Of a DNA stretch of 64,000 nucleotides, positions 24,254 to 33,191 are shown one piece after another. The notes under the pieces were generated by a model that saw only the letters and a program-made list of their open reading frames with translations, did no database searches and was not told where the DNA came from. A program made the position numbers and the translations under genes. Origin of the DNA: a bacterium (GTDB taxonomy: Bacteria > Electryoneota > RPQS01); contig JABWCQ010000014.1 in NCBI GenBank assembly GCA_013360195.1, positions 35,738 through 99,737 of the forward strand. The letters are read 5' to 3'. The first letter of the stretch is position 1. Each line of letters opens with the position of its first letter.

Positions 24254-25036
24254 ATGGGAAGCGGACAACGACAAGCGGAGCTTTGGGGGCCGGGAGCGAA
24301 ACTCTGGTCTGAGAAACACGAGTCATACGCGCTCAACATCGTGGACTGGGTGCTTGACCGGATTTATGAGGGCAATGGGGCGCACATTCTCGACGCGGGC
24401 TGCGGAGCAGGAGCAACTGTCGCGATGGCGGTGAAGCGCGGTGCGCGTGTGACAGCCACCGACGTGACACCGGAAATGCTGGAAATTGCCAGGCAGCGCG
24501 TACCGCAGGCGAATTTCTACGTCGCCGATTCCGAGGCTCTGCCCTTTGCGGACAATACATTCGATTCGGTGATGGCGATGCACTCGCTTCAATTCACCGA
24601 GACGCCGCTGAACGCGCTGCACGAGTTCAAGCGTGTCAGCAAGCCAAACGCTAAAATCGGTATTGCCATGTTTGGAGACACGGCGCATGCGGACTTTGCC
24701 ACTATCGGCGCTGCGGTGCGAAAGCTGTTCAAGACTCCGCCGAATTTTGAAGGCCCGTTCTCGCTCTCTCCTCCTTCAAAGCTGCACGGTGTAATTCAAC
24801 AGGCCGGACTGAAGATTCTCGAAACCGGGGATTTTGACATGGAGCGCGAGTTCGAAAGCTTCGAGGAGTATTGGCACGGACAGGCGGGAACGGGGGCGAC
24901 GCGCTATGCCGTGCGCGAATTGGGTGAAGAGCTTGTGCGCGACACCATCGCCGGCGTCATCGCGCAATTTACGGATTCACAGGGGAAAATAACGCTGCGG
25001 AACAGATTTCATGCGGTAATTGCGGCCAAGCAATAG
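24254..25036 (+). CDS. Class I SAM-dependent methyltransferase
   Basis: A 260-residue enzyme with SAM-binding motif I (ILDAGCGAGATVAMA), motif II acidic residue in VTATDVTPEML, and the DSEALPFADNTFDSV post-motif typical of UbiE/Methyltransf_11 proteins. The substrate is unknown. It starts at the base after the stop of the META lipoprotein gene, so it belongs to the same operon. Confidence 0.88.
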   Translation: MGSGQRQAELWGPGAKLWSEKHESYALNIVDWVLDRIYEGNGAHILDAGCGAGATVAMAVKRGARVTATDVTPEMLEIARQRVPQANFYVADSEALPFADNTFDSVMAMHSLQFTETPLNALHEFKRVSKPNAKIGIAMFGDTAHADFATIGAAVRKLFKTPPNFEGPFSLSPPSKLHGVIQQAGLKILETGDFDMEREFESFEEYWHGQAGTGATRYAVRELGEELVRDTIAGVIAQFTDSQGKITLRNRFHAVIAAKQ

Positions 25037-25087
25037 ACGAATATCAATAATGCGGGAAGTAAACTCAAATCGTAAGAGGGAGAGATT

Positions 25088-26371
25088 ATGGTAAGAGTTA
25101 TCGGGTTGGTGTGCGCGCTGCTGCTGGCGGCGCTGTCATGTGAAGACGACAAGGAGACAGTGCCGCAAGGACTTCCGACGGAAGCGCGGCGCGCGGCTGA
25201 GATTCTGCTGGACAGCCTCGTAATCGACACGACCGCGGAGATATTCGTGGTAGGGCCTCTTCCGGCGGGAACCGTGCTGCGGGAATTCGTTCCGGATAGC
25301 GCGGACACGGCGGCGACGCTGACTCTGCCGAATCAAAGCGGAGCGATTTACGCGTTCTTTATCAACGACCACAGTCATCTGAACTGGTCGCACGCGGTTC
25401 GTTACGCCTATGTTGTTCCCGGCTCGCGGGAAGTCGGTCAGGTGGCGGCGCAATGGCCGATGTTTGTGGACCGTCCGGATGGTGAAGTCGCTCCGTTCAG
25501 TCAGATAGCCGAGGAACGGATTGACGGCGCGCGTTTTCGTTACGGTTCGGGCGGCGGAAGTTTTCATGATGATGTGAACAGCACAAAGCCGGAAGCGGAT
25601 ACTCTGCGCTCGCCGGATGCACGGAAAGGCCGCGCACTGGACGCGCCGTGCAAAAAGCTTGCGCTCGTCTTCGACGGCGGCGAATGGAGCGATTTTTGGG
25701 GCAAGGAGGGATTCTCCGCCGGTGCCATGGCCGAAAACGCGAATCTGGTCAACACGTTCCTGACGGACAACGGCTTCACGACCACGCGCATCAGCCAATA
25801 CAAAGGCAACACGCTGCCGGGCTATTTCACGACCAACGGCGATTTGGGGGACCAGCTTCGCAATACGCTTCGCAATCTCGCGTCGCAGTTTGAGTGTCCG
25901 TGCGACGGCGATCCCGGCTGTCACGAGTTTTTCCTTTATATCTGCGCCCACGGCGATGATGATATCATTTCCATCTATGAACCGGGCAAGGACGGCTTTG
26001 CATGGTTCAAATATGAGAATCTCAACACGTGGCTGAATGACTTTCCGCCATGCGTGAAGATAAACGTGATGCTGGACATTTGTGAGGCGGGCAACGCGCG
26101 CGATGATTTGGAAGGTCAATGCAATCGCCGCGGAGATTGCGGCTTCACGCTGGTCACCACCTGCGATGCCGCCAACGGCACTCCGTCCGGACTTGGCACA
26201 ACCGATTCGGGCACGGAGGATTGGGCGGAAGCCGCAGACGAGGATTACGACGACGACGGCAAAGAGGGGGACTTGGGCGACCGCTGGCTTAATCTCGAGG
26301 ACGAGAACTCGGATTACGGCCCCACACGCTTCATGTGTCCCGGACAATCGGGAATGTGCAGCACGGATTGA
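25088..26371 (+). CDS. Lipoprotein with caspase-like peptidase domain
   Basis: A 427-residue protein with signal peptide and lipobox (LLAALSC, Cys18). Residues about 190-370 look like a caspase-type fold: a first strand KLALVFDGGE, the His motif FFLYICAHGDDD (His near residue 288) and the Cys motif NVMLDICEAGNA (Cys near 332). The H-G and D-x-C-x-x-G patterns match clan CD cysteine peptidases. The end is very acidic (EDYDDDGKEGD-like), with several Cys residues. It would be an extracytoplasmic, lipid-anchored protease with an unknown target. No prodomain or inhibitor gene is adjacent. Confidence 0.68.
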   Translation: MVRVIGLVCALLLAALSCEDDKETVPQGLPTEARRAAEILLDSLVIDTTAEIFVVGPLPAGTVLREFVPDSADTAATLTLPNQSGAIYAFFINDHSHLNWSHAVRYAYVVPGSREVGQVAAQWPMFVDRPDGEVAPFSQIAEERIDGARFRYGSGGGSFHDDVNSTKPEADTLRSPDARKGRALDAPCKKLALVFDGGEWSDFWGKEGFSAGAMAENANLVNTFLTDNGFTTTRISQYKGNTLPGYFTTNGDLGDQLRNTLRNLASQFECPCDGDPGCHEFFLYICAHGDDDIISIYEPGKDGFAWFKYENLNTWLNDFPPCVKINVMLDICEAGNARDDLEGQCNRRGDCGFTLVTTCDAANGTPSGLGTTDSGTEDWAEAADEDYDDDGKEGDLGDRWLNLEDENSDYGPTRFMCPGQSGMCSTD

Positions 26372-26413
26372 TTGAAGATGCAGCGATGAACTTTATTATA
26401 ACGACACACGACA

Positions 26414-27346
26414 TTGGAATTCGAAACAATTAAGTGGATTATATTCACGGTCGGCATTTTGGGACTGCTGCTCCTCGACCTTGGAGTCTTCCACAAACGG
26501 CCGCACGCGGTCGGTCACAAAGAGGCGATGGGCTGGGTGGTCTTCTGGTTCCTCCTCGCCATGAGCTACTGCGGGTTTGTATGGTGGTGGAAAGGTGAGC
26601 GCACCGCCATTGAGTTTTTGACCGGATATATTATCGAGGCGTCCTTATCTGTTGATAATATATTTGTGTTTATTCTCATATTCTCCTATTTCAAGGTTCC
26701 GGCCGTCTATCAGCACCGGGTGCTGTTTTGGGGAATTTTGGGAGCGCTCATCATGCGCGGCATCATGATAGGTGTCGGTACCGCGCTGATTCAGAATTTT
26801 GAGTGGATTATCTACGTCTTCGGCGTGTTCCTGATTTTCACGGGAATCCGCATGGCCGTCACGGACGAACACGGCGTTGACCCGGAGAAGAATGGAGCGG
26901 TGAAGCTGCTGAAGAAGTTCATGCCGGTGACGACCCGATACCATGACAAGAAGTTCTTCATCGTCGAGCACGGCAGGCGGCACGCCACTCCGCTGTTTGT
27001 TGCCTTGCTGGTGGTTGAAGTATCGGACGTCATCTTCGCCGTGGATTCCATTCCGGCGGTCTTCGCCGTCACTCGTGACCCCTTTGTCGTGTTTACCTCG
27101 AATGTGTTCGCGATTCTGGGACTGCGCTCGCTCTACTTCGCGCTGTCGGGAGTCATGCATAAGTTCCGTTTCCTGAAGTATGGTCTGTCGGTCGTCCTCT
27201 CGTTTGTGGGTGTGAAGATGCTGCTCGGGCACACGGCCTATGCCATACCTATCGGCTGGTCCTTGAGTGTTGTGGCAGGAGTGCTCGCACTTTCCGTCAT
27301 GCTGTCTCTACTGATTCCCGAAAAGGAAGCGAAGGAGTCGCACTAA
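26414..27346 (+). CDS. TerC-family integral membrane protein
   Basis: A 310-residue protein with about eight membrane segments. The family motifs are present: LSVDNIFVF in one helix and EVSDVIFAVDSIPAVFAVT in another; their acidic residues are thought to bind metal. TerC relatives take part in manganese export and metal loading of secreted proteins. The start is TTG at 26414, as no ATG lies in frame nearby. The SDR gene begins directly at its stop. Confidence 0.9.
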   Translation: MEFETIKWIIFTVGILGLLLLDLGVFHKRPHAVGHKEAMGWVVFWFLLAMSYCGFVWWWKGERTAIEFLTGYIIEASLSVDNIFVFILIFSYFKVPAVYQHRVLFWGILGALIMRGIMIGVGTALIQNFEWIIYVFGVFLIFTGIRMAVTDEHGVDPEKNGAVKLLKKFMPVTTRYHDKKFFIVEHGRRHATPLFVALLVVEVSDVIFAVDSIPAVFAVTRDPFVVFTSNVFAILGLRSLYFALSGVMHKFRFLKYGLSVVLSFVGVKMLLGHTAYAIPIGWSLSVVAGVLALSVMLSLLIPEKEAKESH

Positions 27347-28216
27347 ATGGCGGGGATTCTGATTACCGGCTGTTCGTCTGGATTCGGAGAGCTGGCGGCG
27401 CGCGAGTTCTCGCGCACCGGGCATCGTGTATTCGCCACCATGCGCGGCACTGACGGCAGAAATCAGGGGATTGCGGAGGAGCTATCCCGACTTGAGAATG
27501 TCACTGTGCACGAACTTGACGTCACGAACGAGGAGTCCGTCGCCGCGTGTGCGGAGGAGATTCTCGCACAGTCCGCACTCGACGTGATTGTGCACAACGC
27601 TGGATTCGGTGTGTACGGTGTCGCGGAAGGCAGCACGCCGGAGCAGTTTTCGCGCGTGCTGGAGGTGAATCTGCTTGGCGTTCACCGGCTGAACCGGGCG
27701 TTCTTGCCGCATCTTCGTTCCCGCAGGTCCGGACTGCTGATTTACCTTTCAAGCGGCTCGGGGCGGACGGTATTTCCGTACTCCTCAGTGTATTGCGCGA
27801 GCAAATTTGCGCTTGAAGCCTACGCCGAAGCGCTCGCGTATGAGCTTCGCACCTTTGACATTGACAGTGTGATACTTGAGCCGGGTGCCTATCCGTCCAA
27901 GTACCGTCAGAACGTCGAGCGTCCGGACGACGGGAAAGTCCTTGCGCAGTATCCTGTAGAGCAGGCCGAAGCGGAAAAAATTCACGCCAACATCGTCGAG
28001 ATGCTGCACAGTGAGATGGCGCCTGACCCGCGGGACATAACGAATGCCATGTTACACGTGTTATCCCTTGCTCCCGGAGAGCGGCCGCTGCGGGTTGCGC
28101 TGCGGAAGGACGCCGGGGGACTTAAAATGATAAATCAAATATGCGGTGAGGTGCAGGGAGCGCTGTTGCGCGGCCTGAATCTGGAACACCGGACTGTTAA
28201 ACGACCACAATTATAA
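27347..28216 (+). CDS. Short-chain dehydrogenase/reductase
   Basis: A 289-residue classical SDR with cofactor motif TGCSSGFG, NAG in VIVHNAGFG, and catalytic Ser-Tyr-Lys (YLSSGSG, YCASK). A C-terminal extension resembles SDRs annotated as retinol- or ketoreductase-like. The start codon abuts the terC-type gene stop. The substrate is not predictable. Confidence 0.9.
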   Translation: MAGILITGCSSGFGELAAREFSRTGHRVFATMRGTDGRNQGIAEELSRLENVTVHELDVTNEESVAACAEEILAQSALDVIVHNAGFGVYGVAEGSTPEQFSRVLEVNLLGVHRLNRAFLPHLRSRRSGLLIYLSSGSGRTVFPYSSVYCASKFALEAYAEALAYELRTFDIDSVILEPGAYPSKYRQNVERPDDGKVLAQYPVEQAEAEKIHANIVEMLHSEMAPDPRDITNAMLHVLSLAPGERPLRVALRKDAGGLKMINQICGEVQGALLRGLNLEHRTVKRPQL

Positions 28217-28230
28217 AGAAAGAAATTGCC

Positions 28231-28812
28231 TTGAAGCTGCATGAGTTGCCGCCCGGGCGGCGCATCCCGAATGAGATTTTTGTTGTTGTTGAAGTGCCCT
28301 ATGGCCATCGCAACAAGTATGAATACGACAGCGACCTCGGAGCCATCGTGCTCGACCGGCCGCTGTTCTCGCCTGTTCACTATCCCGGAGATTACGGATT
28401 TATTCCCGGCACACTGGCGGACGACGGCGACCCGCTCGACGTGCTGGTGATGGTCAAGACCCCGACTTTTCCCGGCTGTGTCGTGGCCGCGCGGCCGTTG
28501 GGAGTGCTGATGATGCAGGATGAAAAGGGCGGTGACGAGAAGATTCTCGCCGTTCCGGCGACCGACCCCTCCTTTGAAACGTATCACAGCCTTTCCGACG
28601 TTCCGCCGCACTTCCTGCGCGAGATGGATCACTTCTTCCGTGTTTATAAGGAGCTGGAAGGCAAACACGTCACGTCGATGGGTTGGAAAGACCGCTGGGA
28701 AGCGGAACAGACCATAAAGGAGTGTATCAAGAGAGCAAAGTCCGGCACAGCGTCCGCGAAGAAGAAGAAGCCGGCAGTCAAAAAGAGTGTCAAGAAAAAG
28801 AGCAAACGGTGA
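28231..28812 (+). CDS. ppa: Inorganic pyrophosphatase, family I
   Basis: A 193-residue soluble enzyme that hydrolyses pyrophosphate and drives biosynthetic reactions. The metal-binding signature DDGDPLDVLV is intact, as are VEVPYGHRNKYEYD and HYPGDYGFIP. The last 28 residues form a Lys-rich tail (KKKKPAVKKSVKKKSKR) absent from most family members, which could bind nucleic acid or membrane. The start codon is TTG at 28231. The next gene begins 6 bases after its stop. Confidence 0.92.
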   Translation: MKLHELPPGRRIPNEIFVVVEVPYGHRNKYEYDSDLGAIVLDRPLFSPVHYPGDYGFIPGTLADDGDPLDVLVMVKTPTFPGCVVAARPLGVLMMQDEKGGDEKILAVPATDPSFETYHSLSDVPPHFLREMDHFFRVYKELEGKHVTSMGWKDRWEAEQTIKECIKRAKSGTASAKKKKPAVKKSVKKKSKR

Positions 28813-28817
28813 GGAAA

Positions 28818-29606
28818 ATGAGAACAATTCTGCTTTGGATAACAATCATGTGCTGTGCAATTGCCGCAAGTGCTTCCGTCAAGGGTGTGTATGTTGATTA
28901 CACCGTGAACGGCAAGGAGTATCAGGGCTATCTGGCCTACAATCCGGAGCAAAAGGGTCTACGACCGGCAGTCGTCGTCTTTCCTGAATGGTGGGGAGTT
29001 AACGACTATGTCAAGAGCCGGGCACGCGAATTGGCGGGCTTAGGGTATGTTGCCTTTGTGGCCGATATGTACGGCAAGGGAGTCGTGACGACACTGGCTG
29101 ATTCGGCGAGGCAGCTTGCCGGAGCATTCTATCAGGATTTTTCGAAATTTGAGACCATGACCAACGCGGCCTTCGAGCAGCTGCTGAAACAGGAGCATGT
29201 TGACAGCGCGAAGACGGCGGCCATCGGCTTTTGTTTTGGCGGAACAGCCGCACTCGAACTTGCTCGCAGCGGTGCAGACCTGAAGGGTTGCATCACCTTT
29301 CACGGCGGACTGGGTACGCCGACTCCGGAAAAGGCCAAGAACATCAAATGCCCCGTGCTGGTGCTGCGCGGGGATGCAGACCCGTTTGATGAGCCGGCCT
29401 ACCTCGAAGGATTCGAGAAATCCATGACTGAGGCCGGCGCCAAATACAAAGTGGTGAGCTATCCCGGCGCGAAGCACGCCTTCACGAATCCGAATGCGGG
29501 CAAGGCGGGTTTGGACGGTGTGGAATACAACGAGGCGGCGGAGAAAGCTTCGATGGAGGAAATGCGCGCCTTCTTCCGCGAGATTTTTGCCGGCAAGCAG
29601 GAATAG
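28818..29606 (+). CDS. Secreted dienelactone hydrolase-family protein
   Basis: A 262-residue alpha/beta hydrolase with signal peptide (MRTILLWITIMCCAIAASAS). Nucleophile motif GFCFGG, acid in GDADPF, and His in AKHAFTNP match the DLH triad Cys-Asp-His. Cytosolic family members open dienelactones; the secreted form has an unknown substrate. The ATG at 28818 with GAGGAAA just upstream is preferred to the longer frame inside the pyrophosphatase gene. Confidence 0.88.
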   Translation: MRTILLWITIMCCAIAASASVKGVYVDYTVNGKEYQGYLAYNPEQKGLRPAVVVFPEWWGVNDYVKSRARELAGLGYVAFVADMYGKGVVTTLADSARQLAGAFYQDFSKFETMTNAAFEQLLKQEHVDSAKTAAIGFCFGGTAALELARSGADLKGCITFHGGLGTPTPEKAKNIKCPVLVLRGDADPFDEPAYLEGFEKSMTEAGAKYKVVSYPGAKHAFTNPNAGKAGLDGVEYNEAAEKASMEEMRAFFREIFAGKQE

Positions 29607-29657
29607 TTTCAGCCACCTTTCAACACAACATTTCATTGCAACACATACAGGAACTAC

Positions 29658-30782
29658 ATGGCCACATCATTCACACCGGGACTGCGAGTAGCTGAGAAAG
29701 CTTTGATTACCAAGGACCGCATCTTGCCGTTGAAAGGCGAAGTCGTCGTGCACATCGGCGAGCACCTTTCGGCGGAACAGGTCGTCGCCAGCACCAATTT
29801 GCCGGGCAATGTCGTACCGCTCAATGCCGCCAATCTTCTCGGAGTATTGCCCGGCGACGTGCGCGGCGCCTTGCTGATCAAGGAAGGAGACAAGGTTGAA
29901 AAGGATCAAGTGATTGCCGAATCGAAATCCTTCTTCGGCCTGTTCAAGAACAAGTTGAAATCGCCTATCACAGGCTCACTCGAATCCGTGTCCGATGTGA
30001 CCGGTCAGTTGATATTCCGGGACCCTCCGATTCCCGTTGAAATCGAATCTTACATCGAAGGCCGGGTGACGCAGATTTTTCCGCATGAAGGTGTGGAACT
30101 GCAAGCCGTCGGCTCTTTTATTCAGGGCATCTTCGGCATCGGCGGCGAAACACATGGAAAGATTAAGGTTATCGTCGATTCTCCGGAAGATGAAACAAGT
30201 GAGGCGAAAATCCCGTCTGACTGTAGGCACCAGATATTAGTCGGTGGCTCTTTCGCGACGTATGATGCAGTAAATAAAGCAATCGCGGGCGGTGCCGCAG
30301 CATTGGTCGTAGGCGGCTTCGACAGCCTTGACCTCAAGAAACTCCTTGGCTATGAACAGGGTGTCGCTATTACGGGCGGTGAGCAAATCGGTATCACGCT
30401 TGTGTTGACGGAAGGCTTCGGCAAAATCGGCATGGCGCGCCGCACCTTTGACCTTCTGAAAAAGAACGAAGGCCACATGGCCTCTGTCAGCGGAGCCACC
30501 CAAATCCGCGCGGGTGTCATGCGGCCTGAAATTATCATTGCCCGCAAGGATGTTACTCACCACGAAGAAAAGGACCACGAGCCCTCCGGCCTTGAGCTGG
30601 GAGATGTGGTGCGCATTATCCGTGAACCTTGGTTCGGCAAAATCGGCAAAGTTTCCGAGCTTCCGCCCGAACTCACCGCACTTGACACGGAAGCGAAAGT
30701 GCGCGTCCTCAAAGTTACACTCGACGGCTCAAACGAAATTGTGACCCTTCCGCGCGCAAACATCGAAAAGATTGAAGCATAA
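29658..30782 (+). CDS. Barrel-sandwich/KOW-type conserved protein
   Basis: A 374-residue soluble protein. The N-terminal region (about residues 20-130) has two GD-x-V-x-x-x-Q-x-I-A type turns (LIKEGDKVEKDQVIAESKS and KSPITGSLESV), as in lipoyl/RnfC-like barrel-sandwich domains. The middle third contains a Gly-rich Rossmann-like segment (HQILVGGSFATYDAVNKAI), and the last 70 residues (GDVVRIIREPWFGKIGKV) form a KOW-like barrel. Similar proteins occur in several uncultured phyla without a known role. It stands alone between the hydrolase and the T9SS genes. Confidence 0.65.
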   Translation: MATSFTPGLRVAEKALITKDRILPLKGEVVVHIGEHLSAEQVVASTNLPGNVVPLNAANLLGVLPGDVRGALLIKEGDKVEKDQVIAESKSFFGLFKNKLKSPITGSLESVSDVTGQLIFRDPPIPVEIESYIEGRVTQIFPHEGVELQAVGSFIQGIFGIGGETHGKIKVIVDSPEDETSEAKIPSDCRHQILVGGSFATYDAVNKAIAGGAAALVVGGFDSLDLKKLLGYEQGVAITGGEQIGITLVLTEGFGKIGMARRTFDLLKKNEGHMASVSGATQIRAGVMRPEIIIARKDVTHHEEKDHEPSGLELGDVVRIIREPWFGKIGKVSELPPELTALDTEAKVRVLKVTLDGSNEIVTLPRANIEKIEA

Positions 30783-30811
30783 ACCATAAAAAAGGAACTG
30801 GGAGTACCGAA

Positions 30812-31840
30812 ATGAAAAGGATGTTCGTTTTACTGCTTGCGGCATTGTGCGCGAGCACAGTGTTTGCACAAATCACGCTGACACAGAGCAACGCGCCCGC
30901 CATGGGCTCGTCAATGATTAGCTATGGCACGACCGCAGAAGTGAGCTTCTCGCCCGGCTCCGGTGCGAATCAAACTTGGGATATCAGCAGCTTTGGTTAC
31001 GAAATTGACGGCGGCGGCACCTATGTGCAGCCTTCCACAACACCGTATGAAGACACGTTCCCGACCGCGACTCATTGCGTGACTGCGGGCGACAACACGT
31101 GGACCTACTACCGCGTCGCAACAAACGGAATCTACTTCCTCGGTTTCGTTGCGCTTGCGGACACGATGGAAATCATTCAGAATCCCGATGACGACGTCTT
31201 GTTGATTCCATTCCCCTGCACAATGGGAACGAACTGGACCTCCGTCATGCGTATTTCCTTCGAGATTATTCCCGGCTTCGTCACGACGACAGTGGACAGC
31301 TCGCTGTATACGGTGGACGGCTGGGGTACACTGACGACCCCCGCGTGGAGTGCCGCCGCATTGCGCGCATCTTCGCACGGTTATCTGTCACAGTATATGA
31401 ACGGTATGCCCATCGGCGAGACGTCGGAGACTTGGGACTATGCCTGGTTTACGCAGGACGGCAATCGCGGCGCATCCTACACCAACATTGATGCCACCGG
31501 ACCCAATTTCACCACCGGAGAAGTCGGATACACGTCTGAAGGCACTTCCGACGCCGACCCCGTGCGCGGCCCCGTTGCCGAGAGTTTCCGTGTTTCGCAG
31601 AACTATCCCAATCCGTTCAACCCGAGCACGACGCTGCCGATTGAGCTTGCCAAGTCCGCCACCGTGGAAGTAACCATCTACAATGAAGTGGGACAAGTGG
31701 TGCTTCAGCAGTCGCACAATTTGACTGCCGGACAGCACAGTCTTCCCATTGACGGCAGCGCGTGGAGCAGCGGCAGCTACTTCGCCAAAGTTATGGCCGG
31801 AAACGAAGTCCAAGCCACTCGCATGACTCTCGTCAAGTAA
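30812..31840 (+). CDS. Secreted protein with T9SS sorting domain
   Basis: A 342-residue protein with signal peptide (to about FAQ at residue 20) and a C-terminal type-A sorting domain of about 85 residues: SFRVSQNYPNPFNPSTTLPI, VTIYNEVGQVV, SGSYFAKVMAG, TRMTLVK. The middle is a beta-rich domain of unknown function with acidic and aromatic strands. It would be exported across the outer membrane by the type IX machinery. The strong terminator after it separates it from a second sorted protein. Confidence 0.85.
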   Translation: MKRMFVLLLAALCASTVFAQITLTQSNAPAMGSSMISYGTTAEVSFSPGSGANQTWDISSFGYEIDGGGTYVQPSTTPYEDTFPTATHCVTAGDNTWTYYRVATNGIYFLGFVALADTMEIIQNPDDDVLLIPFPCTMGTNWTSVMRISFEIIPGFVTTTVDSSLYTVDGWGTLTTPAWSAAALRASSHGYLSQYMNGMPIGETSETWDYAWFTQDGNRGASYTNIDATGPNFTTGEVGYTSEGTSDADPVRGPVAESFRVSQNYPNPFNPSTTLPIELAKSATVEVTIYNEVGQVVLQQSHNLTAGQHSLPIDGSAWSSGSYFAKVMAGNEVQATRMTLVK

Positions 31841-31849
31841 GCAATTGAA

Positions 31850-31888
31850 ACGGGCGGCATGCGAGCGACATGCCGCCCGTTTTCTTTT
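31850..31888 (+). terminator. Rho-independent terminator
   Basis: A twelve-base-pair stem (ACGGGCGGCATG/CATGCCGCCCGT) and TTTCTTTT between two T9SS genes. Confidence 0.92.
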
Positions 31889-31924
31889 ATACTCGCTCAG
31901 GTGCATGATGCAATGGAGGGCAGA

Positions 31925-32707
31925 ATGCGCGTCTTATTATGCTTGTTATCTGCGTTCGTCTGTATTGAAACCGCTATCGCACAACTCGTTCTTACCTATG
32001 AATCGTCTGACGTGCCGCTCGCAATTCCCGACGGTCCGGGCAGAAGTGTCGAATCACTGCTGACCATCAACGACTACTATCCGATTACCGACGTCAACGT
32101 TATTCTAACCATTACGCACACCTTCGTGTTCGATTTGGCAATTTACGTCGAAGCACCGGATGAAGACGTCGTCAGACTTTACTTTCATTGCAGCGCTTCA
32201 GGCGAGAATCTGACCGACACACATTTCGACGACGAAGCCTCGATGGCCATTTGCGCCGGAGGGCCGCCTTACACAGGAACCTTTCGCCCCAACCATCCGC
32301 TGACTCCATTCGACGGCCGCCGCAACAACGGCACGTGGATTCTGCGTGTCGCCGACGATGCCGCTCTCGATGTTGGGACCTTGCAGTCATGGAGCCTCGA
32401 AATGACGGTGGACACGACAGTCAATGCGAACCTTCCGCCGCAGGTGTCGGTCTTCACGCTTGGACAGAACTATCCGAATCCTTTCAATGCCGCCACGGTT
32501 TTGCCGCTTCAGTTGGCCTACCCTGCTCACATCGGACTGACAATCTATGCTCTCGACGGCCGCACCGTCCGGCACAGCCTGATGACACTTTCCGCCGGAC
32601 TGCATAACATACCCATTGACGGCTCCGCATGGAGCAGCGGCACCTACCTTGCCGAAGTTGCCGCCGGAAGTCATCGCAAATCCGTCCGCATGCTGCTGCT
32701 GAAGTGA
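31925..32707 (+). CDS. Secreted P-domain protein with T9SS sorting domain
   Basis: A 260-residue protein. A signal peptide (to about IAQ, residue 20) is followed by a proprotein-convertase P domain: VESLLTINDYYPITDVNV, THTFVFDLAIYVEAPDE, and GTWILRVADDAALDVGTLQSW are its typical strands. The C-terminal sorting domain has QNYPNPFNAATVLPLQ and ends KSVRMLLLK. P domains usually accompany subtilisin-type proteases, but no protease domain is present. The ATG at 31925 gives the signal peptide; the longer frame starts inside the terminator. Confidence 0.87.
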   Translation: MRVLLCLLSAFVCIETAIAQLVLTYESSDVPLAIPDGPGRSVESLLTINDYYPITDVNVILTITHTFVFDLAIYVEAPDEDVVRLYFHCSASGENLTDTHFDDEASMAICAGGPPYTGTFRPNHPLTPFDGRRNNGTWILRVADDAALDVGTLQSWSLEMTVDTTVNANLPPQVSVFTLGQNYPNPFNAATVLPLQLAYPAHIGLTIYALDGRTVRHSLMTLSAGLHNIPIDGSAWSSGTYLAEVAAGSHRKSVRMLLLK

Positions 32708-32711
32708 GGTT

Positions 32712-33119
32712 ATGAACAAACTGCTCTCGAGCGTCATCGCAATTCTGCTCATCTCCTGCGCTAAACAGGTGCAAACCCCGCCGCTTGCTGGTCAGTGGTT
32801 TGCCAATCCCGCCTCCATTGATTATCTGAATCTCGAGCGGCTCGCGCTCGACTTTCGCACCGACTCGACCTATCGCTACTACTACCGCAGCGCGCCCGTA
32901 CCGCCCTTTGAAACCGGACAGGACTACACCGAAGGCGGACGCTACTCATTGCGCAGCGACACGATTCACTTCTCCGTCATTGAGGCAAACGGCCTCCGCA
33001 CCGCCTACAACTACTCGCGCAAGTTCCGCATTCTCCCCGACACAACCGAGTGGCCCCTGCGCGTGACCTATCATCGCAACAACATTGACTTCGAAGTTTA
33101 TTTCCGCGCTGAAAAGTAG
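32712..33119 (+). CDS. Small lipoprotein
   Basis: A 135-residue protein with lipobox LLISC (Cys16). The mature region has GQWFANP and repeated aromatic beta strands (YRYYYRSAPV, GGRYSLRSDTIHFSV, VTYHRNNIDFEVYF), resembling lipocalin-like small envelope proteins. It follows the P-domain gene by 4 bases and is probably co-transcribed with it. A bidirectional-looking terminator comes right after. Confidence 0.7.
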   Translation: MNKLLSSVIAILLISCAKQVQTPPLAGQWFANPASIDYLNLERLALDFRTDSTYRYYYRSAPVPPFETGQDYTEGGRYSLRSDTIHFSVIEANGLRTAYNYSRKFRILPDTTEWPLRVTYHRNNIDFEVYFRAEK

Positions 33120-33142
33120 TGCACAGGTTTTGACAAATACAA

Positions 33143-33176
33143 AGCGGGACGCACAATCGTGCGTCCCGCTCTTTTT
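33143..33176 (+). terminator. Rho-independent terminator
   Basis: A perfect 12-bp stem (AGCGGGACGCAC/GTGCGTCCCGCT), AATC loop, then CTTTTT. It lies between convergent genes. Confidence 0.92.
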
Positions 33177-33191
33177 CTCTCTGCGAATAGC

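Noticed and set aside
25136..26347. 403-codon minus-strand open frame
   Set aside because: Mirror of the caspase-like lipoprotein gene; the plus-strand product has a lipobox and motifs, this one has none.
31925..32707. P-domain protein as a subtilisin-type protease
   Set aside because: Only the P domain and sorting domain are present; no Asp-His-Ser catalytic domain exists in the gene.
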